Shown here: one piece after another, positions 8,737 through 18,071 of the stretch
Position numbering within the stretch: the stretch's first letter is position 1
How the letters are laid out: the number at the start of each line of letters is the position of its first letter
Assembly (NCBI RefSeq): GCF_016767715.1
Contig: NZ_CP050145.1
Coordinates: forward strand, 4,340,001-4,404,000
Reading direction: 5' to 3'
From: Mycobacteroides chelonae
Lineage (GTDB): Bacteria > Actinomycetota > Actinomycetes > Mycobacteriales > Mycobacteriaceae
Length of the DNA stretch: 64,000 bases
Made by a program: the position numbers and the translations under genes
The notes under the pieces: generated by a model
Databases searched by the model: none
Told to the model about the DNA's origin: nothing
What the model saw: only the letters and a program-made list of their open reading frames with translations

Positions 8737-10270
8737 AAGTGTTGCCCGCACCGAGCTGGAACAGGCCGAGCAGACCGAGGGACTCATCTCCAAAGGGCTC
8801 GCCGCCGGGCGTATCGGAACCTTCACCGGCGCCGTCCTCGGCATCTCCACAGTCGCGCCCGGATACACGCTTACGGCCAGTATCGGCCTGATCGTTGCCG
8901 CTGTCGGCCTGAAGATGCCGGCGATCCTCATCGCCGGTTTCATCCCGATGTTCCTGACCGCATACGCTTACCGGGAACTGAATTCCCGCGCACCCGACTG
9001 CGGCGCCTCGTTTACCTGGTCCACCAAGGCATTTGGCCCCTACATCGGCTGGATGTGTGGCTGGGGAATGGTGATCGCCACCATCATCGTGTTGTCCAAC
9101 CTGGCGTCTATCGGGGTGCAGTACGGGTACCAATTCCTCGGCGCCGTCTCCCACAATCAGACAATCGGCGAACTCGCCAACAACAAGGCCGTCAACATCA
9201 TCTCGACCGTGGCGCTGCTGGCGATCGCCACCTATATCTCCAGCCGCGGAATCACCACCAGCGAGAAGGTTCAATATGTTCTCGTCGGGTTCCAGATGAT
9301 CGTGCTGGTGATCTTCGCGGTCGTCGCCATCGCCAAAGCACCCAGCATGGCCGGACATCTCGATTTCGACCTGGACTGGTTCAATCCACTGACCGGACTA
9401 ACCTTGAGCGCCTTTGTCATTGGGCTCGTTGGATCGATCTTCGCGTTCTGGGGTTGGGACACCTGTCTGACCCTCGGCGAGGAATGTAAGGATCCGACCA
9501 AGGTGCCCGGCCGTGCCGGACTGTTGTGCGTGCTGTCGATCCTGCTCACCTACCTCCTGGTGGCCGTCGCGGTGATGATGTTCGCGGGCGTGGGCGACAC
9601 GGATCTGGGTCTTGCGAATGAGGAGAACAAGGACAACGTCTTTGGCGCCCTTGCCAACCCGGTGCTGGGCAGCTGGTTCGGCCCACTGTTGCTGCTCGCG
9701 ATATTCGCCTCCGCGGTGGCGAGCCTGCAGACCACCTCGCTGCCCGCCGCCCGCACCATGCTGGCCATGGGCACCTACGGCGCCTTTCCGAAAAAGTTCG
9801 CCGATGTCAGCCCCCGGTTCCTGACACCCACCTTCAGCACCATCGTGGCCGGCGCGGTGACGGCCGTGTTCTACACCGTCGTCAGCCTGCTATCGGACCG
9901 CACCCTGCTGGATACCATTGCGGCCCTTGGCATCATGATCTGCTGGTACTACGGCATCACCGCCTTCGCCTGTGTGTGGTACTTCCGTACGGAGCTTTTC
10001 CAGAATGCCCACAACGTGGTGTACAAGTTCCTCTTCCCGCTCCTGGGCGGGCTCATGCTGGCAGCGGTGTTCGTCATTTCCGTGCGCGAGAGCATGGATC
10101 CGGAGAAGACGGGCAGCGGCGCCTCGATCGGCGGCATCGGCCTGGTGTTCTATCTGGGCTTCGGCATTCTGGCGTTCGGGGCAGTGCTCATGCTGATCAT
10201 GCGCGTCAAGAGTCCGGACTTCTTCCAGGGCCGCACCCTCACTCGCGACACCGCTCCGCTCGTCGAGTAG
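8729..10270 (+). CDS. APC-superfamily amino acid/polyamine permease
   Basis: A 513-residue integral membrane protein with about 12 hydrophobic segments. It opens with the APC signature region (GAVLGISTVAPGYTL) and has the conserved GASFTWSTKAFGPYIGW in the third segment. GTG 8729 is preceded by AAGGAAGAGG at the right distance and overlaps the stress-protein gene by 8 bases. Its place between the amine oxidase and GABA aminotransferase genes suggests uptake of putrescine, agmatine or GABA. The exact substrate cannot be read from the sequence. Confidence 0.92.
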   Translation: MTESVARTELEQAEQTEGLISKGLAAGRIGTFTGAVLGISTVAPGYTLTASIGLIVAAVGLKMPAILIAGFIPMFLTAYAYRELNSRAPDCGASFTWSTKAFGPYIGWMCGWGMVIATIIVLSNLASIGVQYGYQFLGAVSHNQTIGELANNKAVNIISTVALLAIATYISSRGITTSEKVQYVLVGFQMIVLVIFAVVAIAKAPSMAGHLDFDLDWFNPLTGLTLSAFVIGLVGSIFAFWGWDTCLTLGEECKDPTKVPGRAGLLCVLSILLTYLLVAVAVMMFAGVGDTDLGLANEENKDNVFGALANPVLGSWFGPLLLLAIFASAVASLQTTSLPAARTMLAMGTYGAFPKKFADVSPRFLTPTFSTIVAGAVTAVFYTVVSLLSDRTLLDTIAALGIMICWYYGITAFACVWYFRTELFQNAHNVVYKFLFPLLGGLMLAAVFVISVRESMDPEKTGSGASIGGIGLVFYLGFGILAFGAVLMLIMRVKSPDFFQGRTLTRDTAPLVE

Positions 10271-10332
10271 GCAGCCGTGTCATCGATGCAGGTGGCCATT
10301 CACGCCAGAACGGCGTATCCAAGAACCATCGG

Positions 10333-10347
10333 TGGACAAATCGTCCA
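10333..10347. promoter_or_regulatory. Inverted repeat upstream of gabT, candidate PucR site
   Basis: TGGACAAATCGTCCA has perfect 5-base arms around a 5-base spacer, in the 136-base gap between the permease and gabT. Its core GACAAATCG differs by one base from GACAATTCG in the pucR/patD control region. This suggests a second promoter serving gabT, gabD, aguA and the amidase, controlled by the same regulator. Inference only. Confidence 0.45.
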
Positions 10348-10406
10348 TTCCCAGATGCACTCCACGGCGACACACTGAGATCGCCGGATCGACGACAGGA
10401 AGTGCC

Positions 10407-11762
10407 ATGACCGACATCGCCTACCGCCTCGCACAGAAGCGCAACATCGTGACGCCCCTGCCCGGGCCGCGTTCCAGTGCCCTGGCCGAGCGCCGTCGCG
10501 CGGCGGTATCCGCCGGGGTCGGCTCGACCGCGCCGGTCTACGCCGTTGATGCCGACGGTGGCGTGATCGTCGACGCCGACGGCAACTCCTTCATCGACCT
10601 CGGAGCGGGTATCGCGGTCACCACCGTGGGCGCCTCCCACCCTGCCGTCGCCGCTGCCATCGCCGACCAGGCCGCTCGATTCACCCACACCTGTTTCATG
10701 GTGACGCCCTACGAGGGATACGTGCAGGTCGCCGAGCTCCTCAACGCCCTGACTCCGGGCGATCACGAGAAGCGCACCGCACTGTTCAACTCCGGCGCCG
10801 AAGCCGTGGAGAACGCGATCAAGGTGGCGCGGCTGGCCACCGGCCGTCCGGCGGTCGTTGCCTTCGACAACGCCTACCACGGCCGCACTAATCTGACGAT
10901 GGCGCTGACCGCCAAGTCGATGCCCTACAAGTCGCAGTTCGGCCCCTTCGCGCCCGAGGTCTACCGGATGCCGGCCTCCTATCCGCTGCGTGACGAGCCG
11001 GGTCTGTCCGGCGAGGAAGCGGCACGGCGAGCAATCTCCCGCATCGAAACCCAGGTTGGTGCGCAATCGCTGGCCGCGATCATCATCGAGCCCGTCCAGG
11101 GTGAGGGCGGATTCATCGTGCCCGCATCCGGATTCCTATCCACGCTGACCGCGTGGGCGCGGGACAACGGTGTGGTCTTCATCGCCGACGAGGTGCAGAC
11201 CGGATTCGCCCGCACCGGCGCCTGGTTCGCCTCCGAGCACGACGGGATCGTTCCCGACATCGTCACCATGGCCAAGGGCATCGCCGGAGGCATGCCGCTG
11301 TCCGCCGTCACCGGCCGCGCCGACCTCATGGATGCGGTGTACACCGGCGGCCTGGGCGGAACCTACGGCGGCAACCCGGTGACCTGCGCGGCGGCCATCG
11401 CCGCACTGGGCGTCATGCGTGAACTCGACCTGCCGGCCCGGGCCCGGGCCATCGAAACCTCGGTGGTGTCGCGGCTGAGCGCGCTTGCCGAGGAGGTCGA
11501 TGTCATCGGCGAGATACGCGGCCGCGGGGCCATGCTGGCCATCGAAATCGTCAAACCCGGTACCGGCAATCCCGGAGAGCCTGATGCGGCCCTCACCAAA
11601 GCCATTGCCGCCGAGGCGCTCTCCCGAGGGGTTCTGATCCTGACCTGCGGAACCTTCGGAAACGTCATCCGCTTGCTGCCCCCGTTGGTCATCGGGGACG
11701 ATCTACTGGACGAGGGCATCACCGTCCTCGCCGACATCATCCGCGAGAAGGCGAGCCGCTAG
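10407..11762 (+). CDS. gabT: 4-aminobutyrate (GABA) aminotransferase
   Basis: A 451-residue class III, PLP-dependent aminotransferase. It transfers the amino group of GABA to 2-oxoglutarate, giving succinate semialdehyde and glutamate. It closely follows mycobacterial GabT: FTHTCFMVTPYEGYV, NSGAEAVENA, AYHGRTNLTMALTAKSMPYK and FIADEVQTGFARTG. The PLP-binding Lys is residue 290 in MAKGIAGG. ATG 10407 is preceded by AGGAAG. A 136-base gap with an inverted repeat separates it from the permease gene, so it may have its own promoter. Its TAG stop overlaps the GTG of gabD by one base. Confidence 0.96.
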   Translation: MTDIAYRLAQKRNIVTPLPGPRSSALAERRRAAVSAGVGSTAPVYAVDADGGVIVDADGNSFIDLGAGIAVTTVGASHPAVAAAIADQAARFTHTCFMVTPYEGYVQVAELLNALTPGDHEKRTALFNSGAEAVENAIKVARLATGRPAVVAFDNAYHGRTNLTMALTAKSMPYKSQFGPFAPEVYRMPASYPLRDEPGLSGEEAARRAISRIETQVGAQSLAAIIIEPVQGEGGFIVPASGFLSTLTAWARDNGVVFIADEVQTGFARTGAWFASEHDGIVPDIVTMAKGIAGGMPLSAVTGRADLMDAVYTGGLGGTYGGNPVTCAAAIAALGVMRELDLPARARAIETSVVSRLSALAEEVDVIGEIRGRGAMLAIEIVKPGTGNPGEPDAALTKAIAAEALSRGVLILTCGTFGNVIRLLPPLVIGDDLLDEGITVLADIIREKASR

Positions 11763-13216
11763 TGACTGATCACTCAGCCCTGATCGATGCCATTCCCACC
11801 GATCTGTGGATCGGCGGGAAGCAGGTGCCATCGTCCTCGGGCGCCCGGTTCCCCGTGCACAACCCGGCCAACGGCGCAGTGCTGACTACCGTGGCCGACG
11901 CCTCAACGGCCGACGGTGCCACCGCACTCGATGAGGCCGTGGCTGCGCAGCCCTCCTGGGCCGCGACCGCGCCCCGTGAACGGGCCGAAATTCTGCGGCG
12001 CGCCTGGGAATTGGTCATGGAGCGGCGTGATGATTTCGCACTGGCCATGACCCTGGAAATGGGTAAACCGCTGGCGGAGAGCCAGGGCGAGGTCGCCTAC
12101 GGCGGAGAGTTCCTGCGCTGGTTCTCCGAGGAGGCGGTGCGCATCAACGGCCGGTACACCTCGTCCCCGACAGGCACCGGCCGGATCCTGGTGGCCAAGC
12201 AGCCCATCGGTCCGGCGCTGGCGATCACCCCCTGGAACTTCCCGCTGGCCATGGGCACCCGCAAGATAGGCCCGGCGTTCGCCGCCGGATGCACCATGAT
12301 CGTCAAGCCCGCCGCCGAGACGCCGCTGACCATGCTCCTACTCGGCCAGGTGTTCGCCGATGCCGGACTGCCCGCGGGTGTGCTGTCGATCCTTCCCACC
12401 ACCAGCGCCTCCGGTCTGACCGGCCCGCTGATCGAGGACTCCAGACTGCGCAAGTTGACCTTCACCGGCTCTACCGCCGTCGGAAAAGTACTGCTGTCAC
12501 AGTGCGCCACAAGAGTTTTGCGTTCGTCGATGGAGCTGGGTGGCAACGCCCCGTTCGTGGTGTTCGACGATGCCGACGTGGACGCCGCAGTCGACGGCGC
12601 GATGGCGGCCAAGATGCGCAACATCGGCGAGGCATGCACCGCGGCCAACCGCTTTCACGTCGACAACGCGGTGCGCGCCGAATTCACCGAGAAGCTCACC
12701 GCCCGCATGGGTGCCCTCACCATTGGCCCCGGTGACCAAAGCGGCGTCCAGGTGGGCCCGCTCATCACTGCCAAGCAGCGCGCCTCGGTCGATGAGTTGG
12801 TGCAAGACGCCGTCAGCAAGGGCGCCGTCATCACCACCGGTGGCGCGATCGCCGACGGCGAAGGCTACTTCTATCCGCCGACCGTGCTCACGGATGTGCC
12901 CTCGAACGCAAGAATTCTCCGCGAAGAGGTGTTCGGCCCGGTGGCCGCGATCACCGGGTTCGACGGCGAGGATGCGGGAGTCGCCGCCGCCAACGACACC
13001 GAATACGGACTCGCCGCGTACGTGTACACCACCAATCTGGATCGCGCACTGCGTGTTTCGGAGTCTGTCGAGTCGGGGATGATCGGCGTCAACCGTGGTG
13101 TGATCTCCGATGTGGCCGCACCGTTCGGCGGGATCAAAGAATCGGGCATCGGCCGCGAAGCCGGCAGCGAGGGTATCGAGGAATACCTCGAAACGAAATA
13201 CATAGCGCTGCCCTAA
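11762..13216 (+). CDS. gabD: Succinate-semialdehyde dehydrogenase
   Basis: A 484-residue aldehyde dehydrogenase that oxidises succinate semialdehyde to succinate for the TCA cycle. Diagnostic stretches are AITPWNFPLAMGTRKIGPA, FTGSTAVGK, MELGGNAPFVVFDDAD and IGEACTAANRF, with catalytic Cys292. The C-terminal PFGGIKESGIGREAGSEGIE is typical of GabD. GTG 11762 overlaps the gabT stop (TAGTG), so translation is coupled to gabT. Together with PatD, the amine oxidase and GabT it completes the route from putrescine to succinate. Confidence 0.95.
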   Translation: MTDHSALIDAIPTDLWIGGKQVPSSSGARFPVHNPANGAVLTTVADASTADGATALDEAVAAQPSWAATAPRERAEILRRAWELVMERRDDFALAMTLEMGKPLAESQGEVAYGGEFLRWFSEEAVRINGRYTSSPTGTGRILVAKQPIGPALAITPWNFPLAMGTRKIGPAFAAGCTMIVKPAAETPLTMLLLGQVFADAGLPAGVLSILPTTSASGLTGPLIEDSRLRKLTFTGSTAVGKVLLSQCATRVLRSSMELGGNAPFVVFDDADVDAAVDGAMAAKMRNIGEACTAANRFHVDNAVRAEFTEKLTARMGALTIGPGDQSGVQVGPLITAKQRASVDELVQDAVSKGAVITTGGAIADGEGYFYPPTVLTDVPSNARILREEVFGPVAAITGFDGEDAGVAAANDTEYGLAAYVYTTNLDRALRVSESVESGMIGVNRGVISDVAAPFGGIKESGIGREAGSEGIEEYLETKYIALP

Positions 13217-13267
13217 GTACCGCGACCTAGCCGGAATTTCCCACACCGGTGCAACCGAGAGGCACAC

Positions 13268-14293
13268 ATGGCATGGCGGATGCCTGCGGAAACCGAACCG
13301 CACGAGCGGATCTGGATGGCGTTCCCGAAGCCCGGCCTCACCTTCGGCGACGATAACGCCGCGCTAGAGGCCGGCTATCAGGCCTGGACGGCGGTGGCGC
13401 ATGCCGTACTCGCCTTCACTCCGGTGACGATGGTGGTAGACCCCAGCCAGCACGAACGCGCCCGCCGAATGTTGTCGTCGGAAATCGAGCTGTTGGTCGC
13501 CCCGCTCGACGACTTTTGGATGCGCGATATCGGACCTACGTTCGTCGTCGACGACGTCACGGGCGAGCTGGGTGCCGTCGACTGGATATTCAACGGCTGG
13601 GGGTCGTCAACGCCGCAGGCCTGGTCGAACGATCGTGAGATCGGCCGCACCATCGCAGCGGCCGCCGGCGCGACCCTCTTATCGTCGTTGCTGGTCAACG
13701 AGGGTGGCGCCATCCATGTCGACGGTGCCGGCACCGTGCTGCTGACCGAGACTGTGTTGCTTGATCCGCTGCGCAATCCGCACGCCGACCGCAGCCGCAT
13801 CGAAGCCGAGCTGGCCCGCACCCTGGGCGTTGAGCATGCCGTGTGGCTACCACGCGGACTCACGCGCGACTACGAGCCGCTGGGCACCAAGGGGCACGTC
13901 GACATGGTCGCGACGCTGCCCGCGCCCGGCACCGTCTTACTGCATGCACAAACCAATCCTGACCACCCCGATTACGACGTATCCACACAACTGCGCGGCG
14001 CGCTCGCCGATGCGGTCGATGCCCGCGGGCGCGCGTTCGACGTCGTCGATCTGCCGGCGCCGGCGACACTGCGCGACGCGGACGGGTTTGTCGACTGGAG
14101 CTACATCAATCACCTTGTCACCGGAGACGGCGTGATCCTGTGTGGTTACGACGAGCCGGAGGCCGACTCGCAGGCCGCAGAGATCATCGCCGATGCCTAT
14201 CCCGGCCGAGACGTGGTGCTGGTCGATGCGCGGCCGATCCTCGCCGGTGGTGGCGGTATTCACTGCATCACCCAGCAACAGCCAAAGGTTTAG
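13268..14293 (+). CDS. aguA: Agmatine deiminase
   Basis: A 341-residue guanidino-modifying enzyme (PAD-related fold). It hydrolyses agmatine to N-carbamoylputrescine and ammonia. Family marks are an opening with MPAETEPHERIWMAFP, the W-x-R-D motif in DDFWMRDIGPTF, NEGGAIHVDG, the catalytic His in GTKGHVDM, and catalytic Cys333 in GGGGIHCITQQQP close to the C-terminus. ATG 13268 follows GAGAGG. It lies 51 bases after gabD and 3 bases before the amidase gene, placing agmatine entry at the head of the putrescine/GABA route. No arginine decarboxylase is in the window, so agmatine probably comes from outside or from elsewhere in the genome. Confidence 0.94.
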   Translation: MAWRMPAETEPHERIWMAFPKPGLTFGDDNAALEAGYQAWTAVAHAVLAFTPVTMVVDPSQHERARRMLSSEIELLVAPLDDFWMRDIGPTFVVDDVTGELGAVDWIFNGWGSSTPQAWSNDREIGRTIAAAAGATLLSSLLVNEGGAIHVDGAGTVLLTETVLLDPLRNPHADRSRIEAELARTLGVEHAVWLPRGLTRDYEPLGTKGHVDMVATLPAPGTVLLHAQTNPDHPDYDVSTQLRGALADAVDARGRAFDVVDLPAPATLRDADGFVDWSYINHLVTGDGVILCGYDEPEADSQAAEIIADAYPGRDVVLVDARPILAGGGGIHCITQQQPKV

Positions 14294-14296
14294 GCA

Positions 14297-16297
14297 ATGG
14301 ATGTCGTTGAGGCGAGCATCGCCGATCTGCAGGCCGCACTCGCCGCCGGGGAAACGACGTCGGTCGCGCTGGTCGCGGAGTATCTGCGCCGGATCGCCGC
14401 CTACGACCGCGGTGGGATCGCCCTCAACGCCGTGCCCGTCCTGGATCCGCAGGCATTCGCCGCCGCTGCCGAGTCCGACGCGCGTCGCGCGGCCGGTGCC
14501 ACGCTCGGCCCGCTCGACGGCATCCCGTACACCGCCAAGGATTCATACGCTGCGATGGGGCTGCCGGTGGCGGCCGGATCTCCCGCCTTCGCCCGGCTCA
14601 TCGCCCAGCGCGATGCGTTCACCATCGCACAACTTCGTACCGCGGGAGCGGTGCTGCTTGGGCTCACCAACATGCCACCGATGGCGAACGGCGGCATGCA
14701 GCGCGGCGTTTACGGCCGCGCTGAAAGTCCCTACAACAGTGACTATCTGACGTCGGCGTTCGGCTCGGGGTCTTCCAACGGATCGGGTACCGCGACGGCC
14801 GCCAGCTTTGGCGCGTTCGGACTCGGTGAGGAGACGTGGAGCTCAGGCCGGGCACCGGCCTCATGTAACGCGCTGGTGGCCTACTGCCCTTCGCGCGGTG
14901 TGATCTCGGTTCGCGGTAACTGGCCGCTCGTACCCACGATGGACGTCGTCGTTCCGCATACCCGCAGCGTCGCCGACCTGCTGGCGCTCCTGGACGTCAT
15001 CGTCGCCGACGACCCGGACCAGCGCGGCGATTTCTGGCGTCGCCAGAAGTGGGTCGAGATCCCGCCCGCATCGACATTGCGGCCCAAAAGCTACAGCGCA
15101 CTGAGTGATTCCACCGCGGACAGCCTGCGCGGCACCCGGCTGGGAGTGCCACGGATGTATATCGGCGACACCACCGGAGACCGCCCGGTGCAGACCCGTC
15201 CAAGCGTTGTCGACCTGTGGCGACGCATCGCGGACGACCTGCGTGCGGCAGGCGCCGAGGTGCTCGAAGTGGACTTCCCTGTCGTCACCAATTACGAAGG
15301 CGCGGCGACGATGCTGGACCGTGGGCTCATTCCGTCCGGGTACGACGAGCGCGAACTGTGGGACCTTTCCATCTGGGGCTGGGAAGAATTCCTACAGGTC
15401 AACGGGGATCCCGAGTTGTCGCATGTGCGCGACGTCGACGGTGCGCTGATCTTTCCGCCGCCGCCTGGCGCATTGCCCGATCAGTACGACCGTCATCAAC
15501 TCGACCTGGAGGTCGATCTCGGCGAGTATCCGGCCCGTGCCGCCGCCGGCATCGCCGAGCTTGAACAGATCCCCCTGATCGCCGACGGCATCGCGGGGCT
15601 GGAGGCGACGCGCCGTATCGACCTTGAGGCGTGGATGGACGCGCTCGGACTCCACGCCGTCATCCATCCCGCAGTCGCCGACATCGGCCGCTCGGACGCC
15701 GACGTCAATCCGGCGTCGGCCGATACGGCCTGGCGCAACGGCACGTGGGTCGCCAACGGCAACCTCGTGCCGCGGCACCTCGGAATCCCTTCGGTCACCG
15801 TACCGATGGGCACCCTGGACGATATCGGGATGCCTGTCGGGCTCACGATCCTCGGTCGCGGCCACGACGATGTCCGGTTGCTGCGTCTGGCCTCCGCCGT
15901 CGAAGCCACTCGGCACCGGCGCACCGCTCCGCCGCGGACACCGGCCCTGCCGCCTATCGCATTGCCGGCCGAAGCCGCGGCCGGCGGGATGGCGCCGCGG
16001 TGCGTCATCACAGTCGAAGAATCCGACCTCGGCGACGGTGACTGCGCCGTCGCCATCACCGTCGCCGTCGAAGGTATGCATCCCGTCGCCAACGCCAGGC
16101 TGTACGTCGACGGCGATGAACTCACCCTCACCCGAGCCGGCGATACGTTCACCGCCGCAACGACCCTGCGTGCGGCGGCATCTCGGCCGCGCCATTCGGT
16201 CTGGCGCGAGGCCTACGGCTCCTTGATCGTGGCGTTGATCCGCACCCACGACGGCCGAACCGCGGGAGCGTGGACGACCGCTTGCGGCATCGCCTGA
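14297..16297 (+). CDS. Amidase-signature hydrolase with C-terminal extension; candidate N-carbamoylputrescine amidase
   Basis: A 666-residue protein with an amidase-signature domain at about residues 1-550. The Ser-cisSer-Lys triad is visible as Lys81 (PYTAKDSYA), Ser159 (GSGSSNGSG) and Ser183 (TWSSGRAPAS), with family-typical spacing. A tail of roughly 110 residues follows, starting near CVITVEESDLGDGD. It is rich in alternating hydrophobics (VAITVAVEGM, NARLYVDGDE), suggesting a beta-sandwich. The gene starts 3 bases after aguA. N-carbamoylputrescine, the AguA product, is usually cleaved by the nitrilase-type AguB, which is absent here; this enzyme is the only hydrolase in the cluster that could do it. 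Urea or amide substrates unrelated to agmatine remain possible. Confidence 0.85.
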   Translation: MDVVEASIADLQAALAAGETTSVALVAEYLRRIAAYDRGGIALNAVPVLDPQAFAAAAESDARRAAGATLGPLDGIPYTAKDSYAAMGLPVAAGSPAFARLIAQRDAFTIAQLRTAGAVLLGLTNMPPMANGGMQRGVYGRAESPYNSDYLTSAFGSGSSNGSGTATAASFGAFGLGEETWSSGRAPASCNALVAYCPSRGVISVRGNWPLVPTMDVVVPHTRSVADLLALLDVIVADDPDQRGDFWRRQKWVEIPPASTLRPKSYSALSDSTADSLRGTRLGVPRMYIGDTTGDRPVQTRPSVVDLWRRIADDLRAAGAEVLEVDFPVVTNYEGAATMLDRGLIPSGYDERELWDLSIWGWEEFLQVNGDPELSHVRDVDGALIFPPPPGALPDQYDRHQLDLEVDLGEYPARAAAGIAELEQIPLIADGIAGLEATRRIDLEAWMDALGLHAVIHPAVADIGRSDADVNPASADTAWRNGTWVANGNLVPRHLGIPSVTVPMGTLDDIGMPVGLTILGRGHDDVRLLRLASAVEATRHRRTAPPRTPALPPIALPAEAAAGGMAPRCVITVEESDLGDGDCAVAITVAVEGMHPVANARLYVDGDELTLTRAGDTFTAATTLRAAASRPRHSVWREAYGSLIVALIRTHDGRTAGAWTTACGIA

Positions 16298-16301
16298 CGC
16301 A

Positions 16302-17252
16302 TCAGGCGGCGAACAGCTCCAACCGTCGCGGACTCTCGATCCCCGAGTAGTGACTGGCATCGCCAGTGAGGATCTGACTTGCCTGACCATAGATGTCCAC
16401 CGGCACATCGCCGGCCAACGTGACGCGATGGAGCTCGCGCTGCTGGTCGCCGAAGTCGGCGATTCCGTAATGCTGGGTGGCCCGGTTGTCCCAGATGGCT
16501 ACGTCACCCAGCCGCCAGTTCCATCGGAAGGTGTTCTCCAGCTTGGTGATGCGTGACTGCAGCAGCTGGAAAAGTGTCGCGAACTCGGCGCCGTGAAACT
16601 CCGGGAAACTCTTGACGAATTGCCCGAGCAGCAGGCTGCGCTCACCGGTCTCCGGGTGCACCCGCACCACCGGATGCAACGTTTCATACAGAGAGCTGGT
16701 GAACTCGCTGTAATACGCGGCACGGCGCTCGGCGCTCACCCCGCCCGATGCGCCCGCGCCCACGTAGTCATACAGGTTGGTGTGGGTGGCCCACAGGTCG
16801 TCGGCAAGCGCACGCAACGGCGCGGGCAGCTGTTCGTACGCCGCAACCGTCGACGCCCAGGTGGTGGCGCCCCCATAGGACGGCAAGGTCACCGGCCGCA
16901 GGACCGACGCCTTCGGAATGCGGTCGACGAACGTGACGTCGGTGTGCCAGCCGTTGGCGGCGCCTTCGAGGTTCAGCAGCTCACTGCCGTGAGAGGTCAC
17001 CGTGGGGTGCGGCAGCGTCGGCTCCCCGAGCAGACTGGCGAATGCGTACTGTCCGGCGTCGTCCAGGTGGTGTTGTCCGGTGAACACCAGCACCTTGTTG
17101 ACGGCCAGCGCGACGCGGATTGCCTCGGCACGTTCGGCCGGAACATCGGCGCCAAGCTGCACCCCGTCGACCCGGGCGCCGATGTGTTCGCCGAGCTTTT
17201 CGACGGTGATCCCGGCGTCACGATAGATACGTCGTGTTTCGTTGTCACTCAC
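16302..17252 (-). CDS. TauD/AtsK-type Fe(II)/2-oxoglutarate dioxygenase
   Basis: A 316-residue dioxygenase very like M. tuberculosis Rv3406, which cleaves alkyl sulfate esters. The iron site is the H-x-D of GWHTDVTF plus a distal His in [12 protein letters not shown], and the 2-oxoglutarate-binding Arg is in [13 protein letters not shown]. Other shared blocks are [13 protein letters not shown] and [15 protein letters not shown]. It is convergent with the amidase gene (4-base gap) and divergent from the Nudix gene, so it is a separate unit. The likely role is sulfur release from alkyl sulfates or sulfonates, giving an aldehyde, succinate and sulfate; exact substrate unknown. Confidence 0.9.
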   Translation of the reverse strand: MSDNETRRIYRDAGITVEKLGEHIGARVDGVQLGADVPAERAEAIRVALAVNKVLVFTGQHHLDDAGQYAFASLLGEPTLPHPTVTSHGSELLNLEGAANGWHTDVTFVDRIPKASVLRPVTLPSYGGATTWASTVAAYEQLPAPLRALADDLWATHTNLYDYVGAGASGGVSAERRAAYYSEFTSSLYETLHPVVRVHPETGERSLLLGQFVKSFPEFHGAEFATLFQLLQSRITKLENTFRWNWRLGDVAIWDNRATQHYGIADFGDQQRELHRVTLAGDVPVDIYGQASQILTGDASHYSGIESPRRLELFAA

Positions 17253-17347
17253 CCCCGAATCTCAACAATCCCGGCGCCGTATGCCCAGGGATAGAGCCAA
17301 GTCGATTCGAAAGGACCGCCGTCGACGACGGCAGATATGGTCGAACG

Positions 17348-18064
17348 GTGATCGCGTACGACGAGGAACTGCGGGACCGGATTCGCCGATTCCTGGCGGG
17401 CCATGACCGCCGGACCGTCGATGATCCGGAGAAACGCCGCGCCGCGGTGGCCGTCGTGCTGGTCGATTCGGATCTAGGGGAAGACCGCATCGACCCGGCA
17501 CCGGTGGACGACTGGATTGGCGGTCGCGAGATCCCCGAGCAGGGGCTGGACGGCAGGATGGTCGATGTCTCCGGTGGAGCGGCATTCCTGTTATGCCGCA
17601 GAACCTCTCGACTCAACTCCCATGCCGCGCAATGGGCACTGCCCGGTGGACGACTGGATCCGGGCGAGGACGCGGTGCAAGCCGCGCTGCGTGAGCTGGA
17701 CGAGGAGCTGGGGGTGGCGCTGCCCGATACGACGGTGCTTGGACTGCTCGACGACTACCCGACACGATCGGGATACGTGATCACCCCGGTCGTGGTGTGG
17801 GGCGGCGGCCGTCTGGAGATGCGCCCCTCACCCGACGAGGTGGTGGCGGCCTATCGCGTGGGATTGCACCAGCTCCAACGCGAGGATTCACCGCGCTACA
17901 TCAACATTCCGGAGAGCCCACGCCCGGTGGTGCAGATCCCACTGGGCAACGACCTCATCCACGCCCCGACCGGGGCCGTCCTGTTACAGGTGAGATGGCT
18001 CTGTCTGGAAGGCCGCAGCGACCGCGTCGATGAGCTGGAGCAGCCGGTCTTCGCCTGGCGATAG
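17348..18064 (+). CDS. Nudix hydrolase
   Basis: A 238-residue Nudix protein. The Nudix box G-x5-E-x7-R-E-x2-E-E-x-G is complete in GRLDPGEDAVQAALRELDEE followed by LGV. It probably hydrolyses a nucleoside diphosphate derivative; the size and N-terminal helix (LRDRIRRFLAGHD) resemble CoA- or NADH-pyrophosphatase-like members, but no specificity motif is clear. GTG 17348 was chosen because it gives MIAYDEELRDRI; the frame stays open upstream toward the divergent dioxygenase gene, but without a better start. It ends 7 bases before the convergent MmpS-like gene. Confidence 0.88.
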   Translation: MIAYDEELRDRIRRFLAGHDRRTVDDPEKRRAAVAVVLVDSDLGEDRIDPAPVDDWIGGREIPEQGLDGRMVDVSGGAAFLLCRRTSRLNSHAAQWALPGGRLDPGEDAVQAALRELDEELGVALPDTTVLGLLDDYPTRSGYVITPVVVWGGGRLEMRPSPDEVVAAYRVGLHQLQREDSPRYINIPESPRPVVQIPLGNDLIHAPTGAVLLQVRWLCLEGRSDRVDELEQPVFAWR

Positions 18065-18071
18065 CCAGCGC

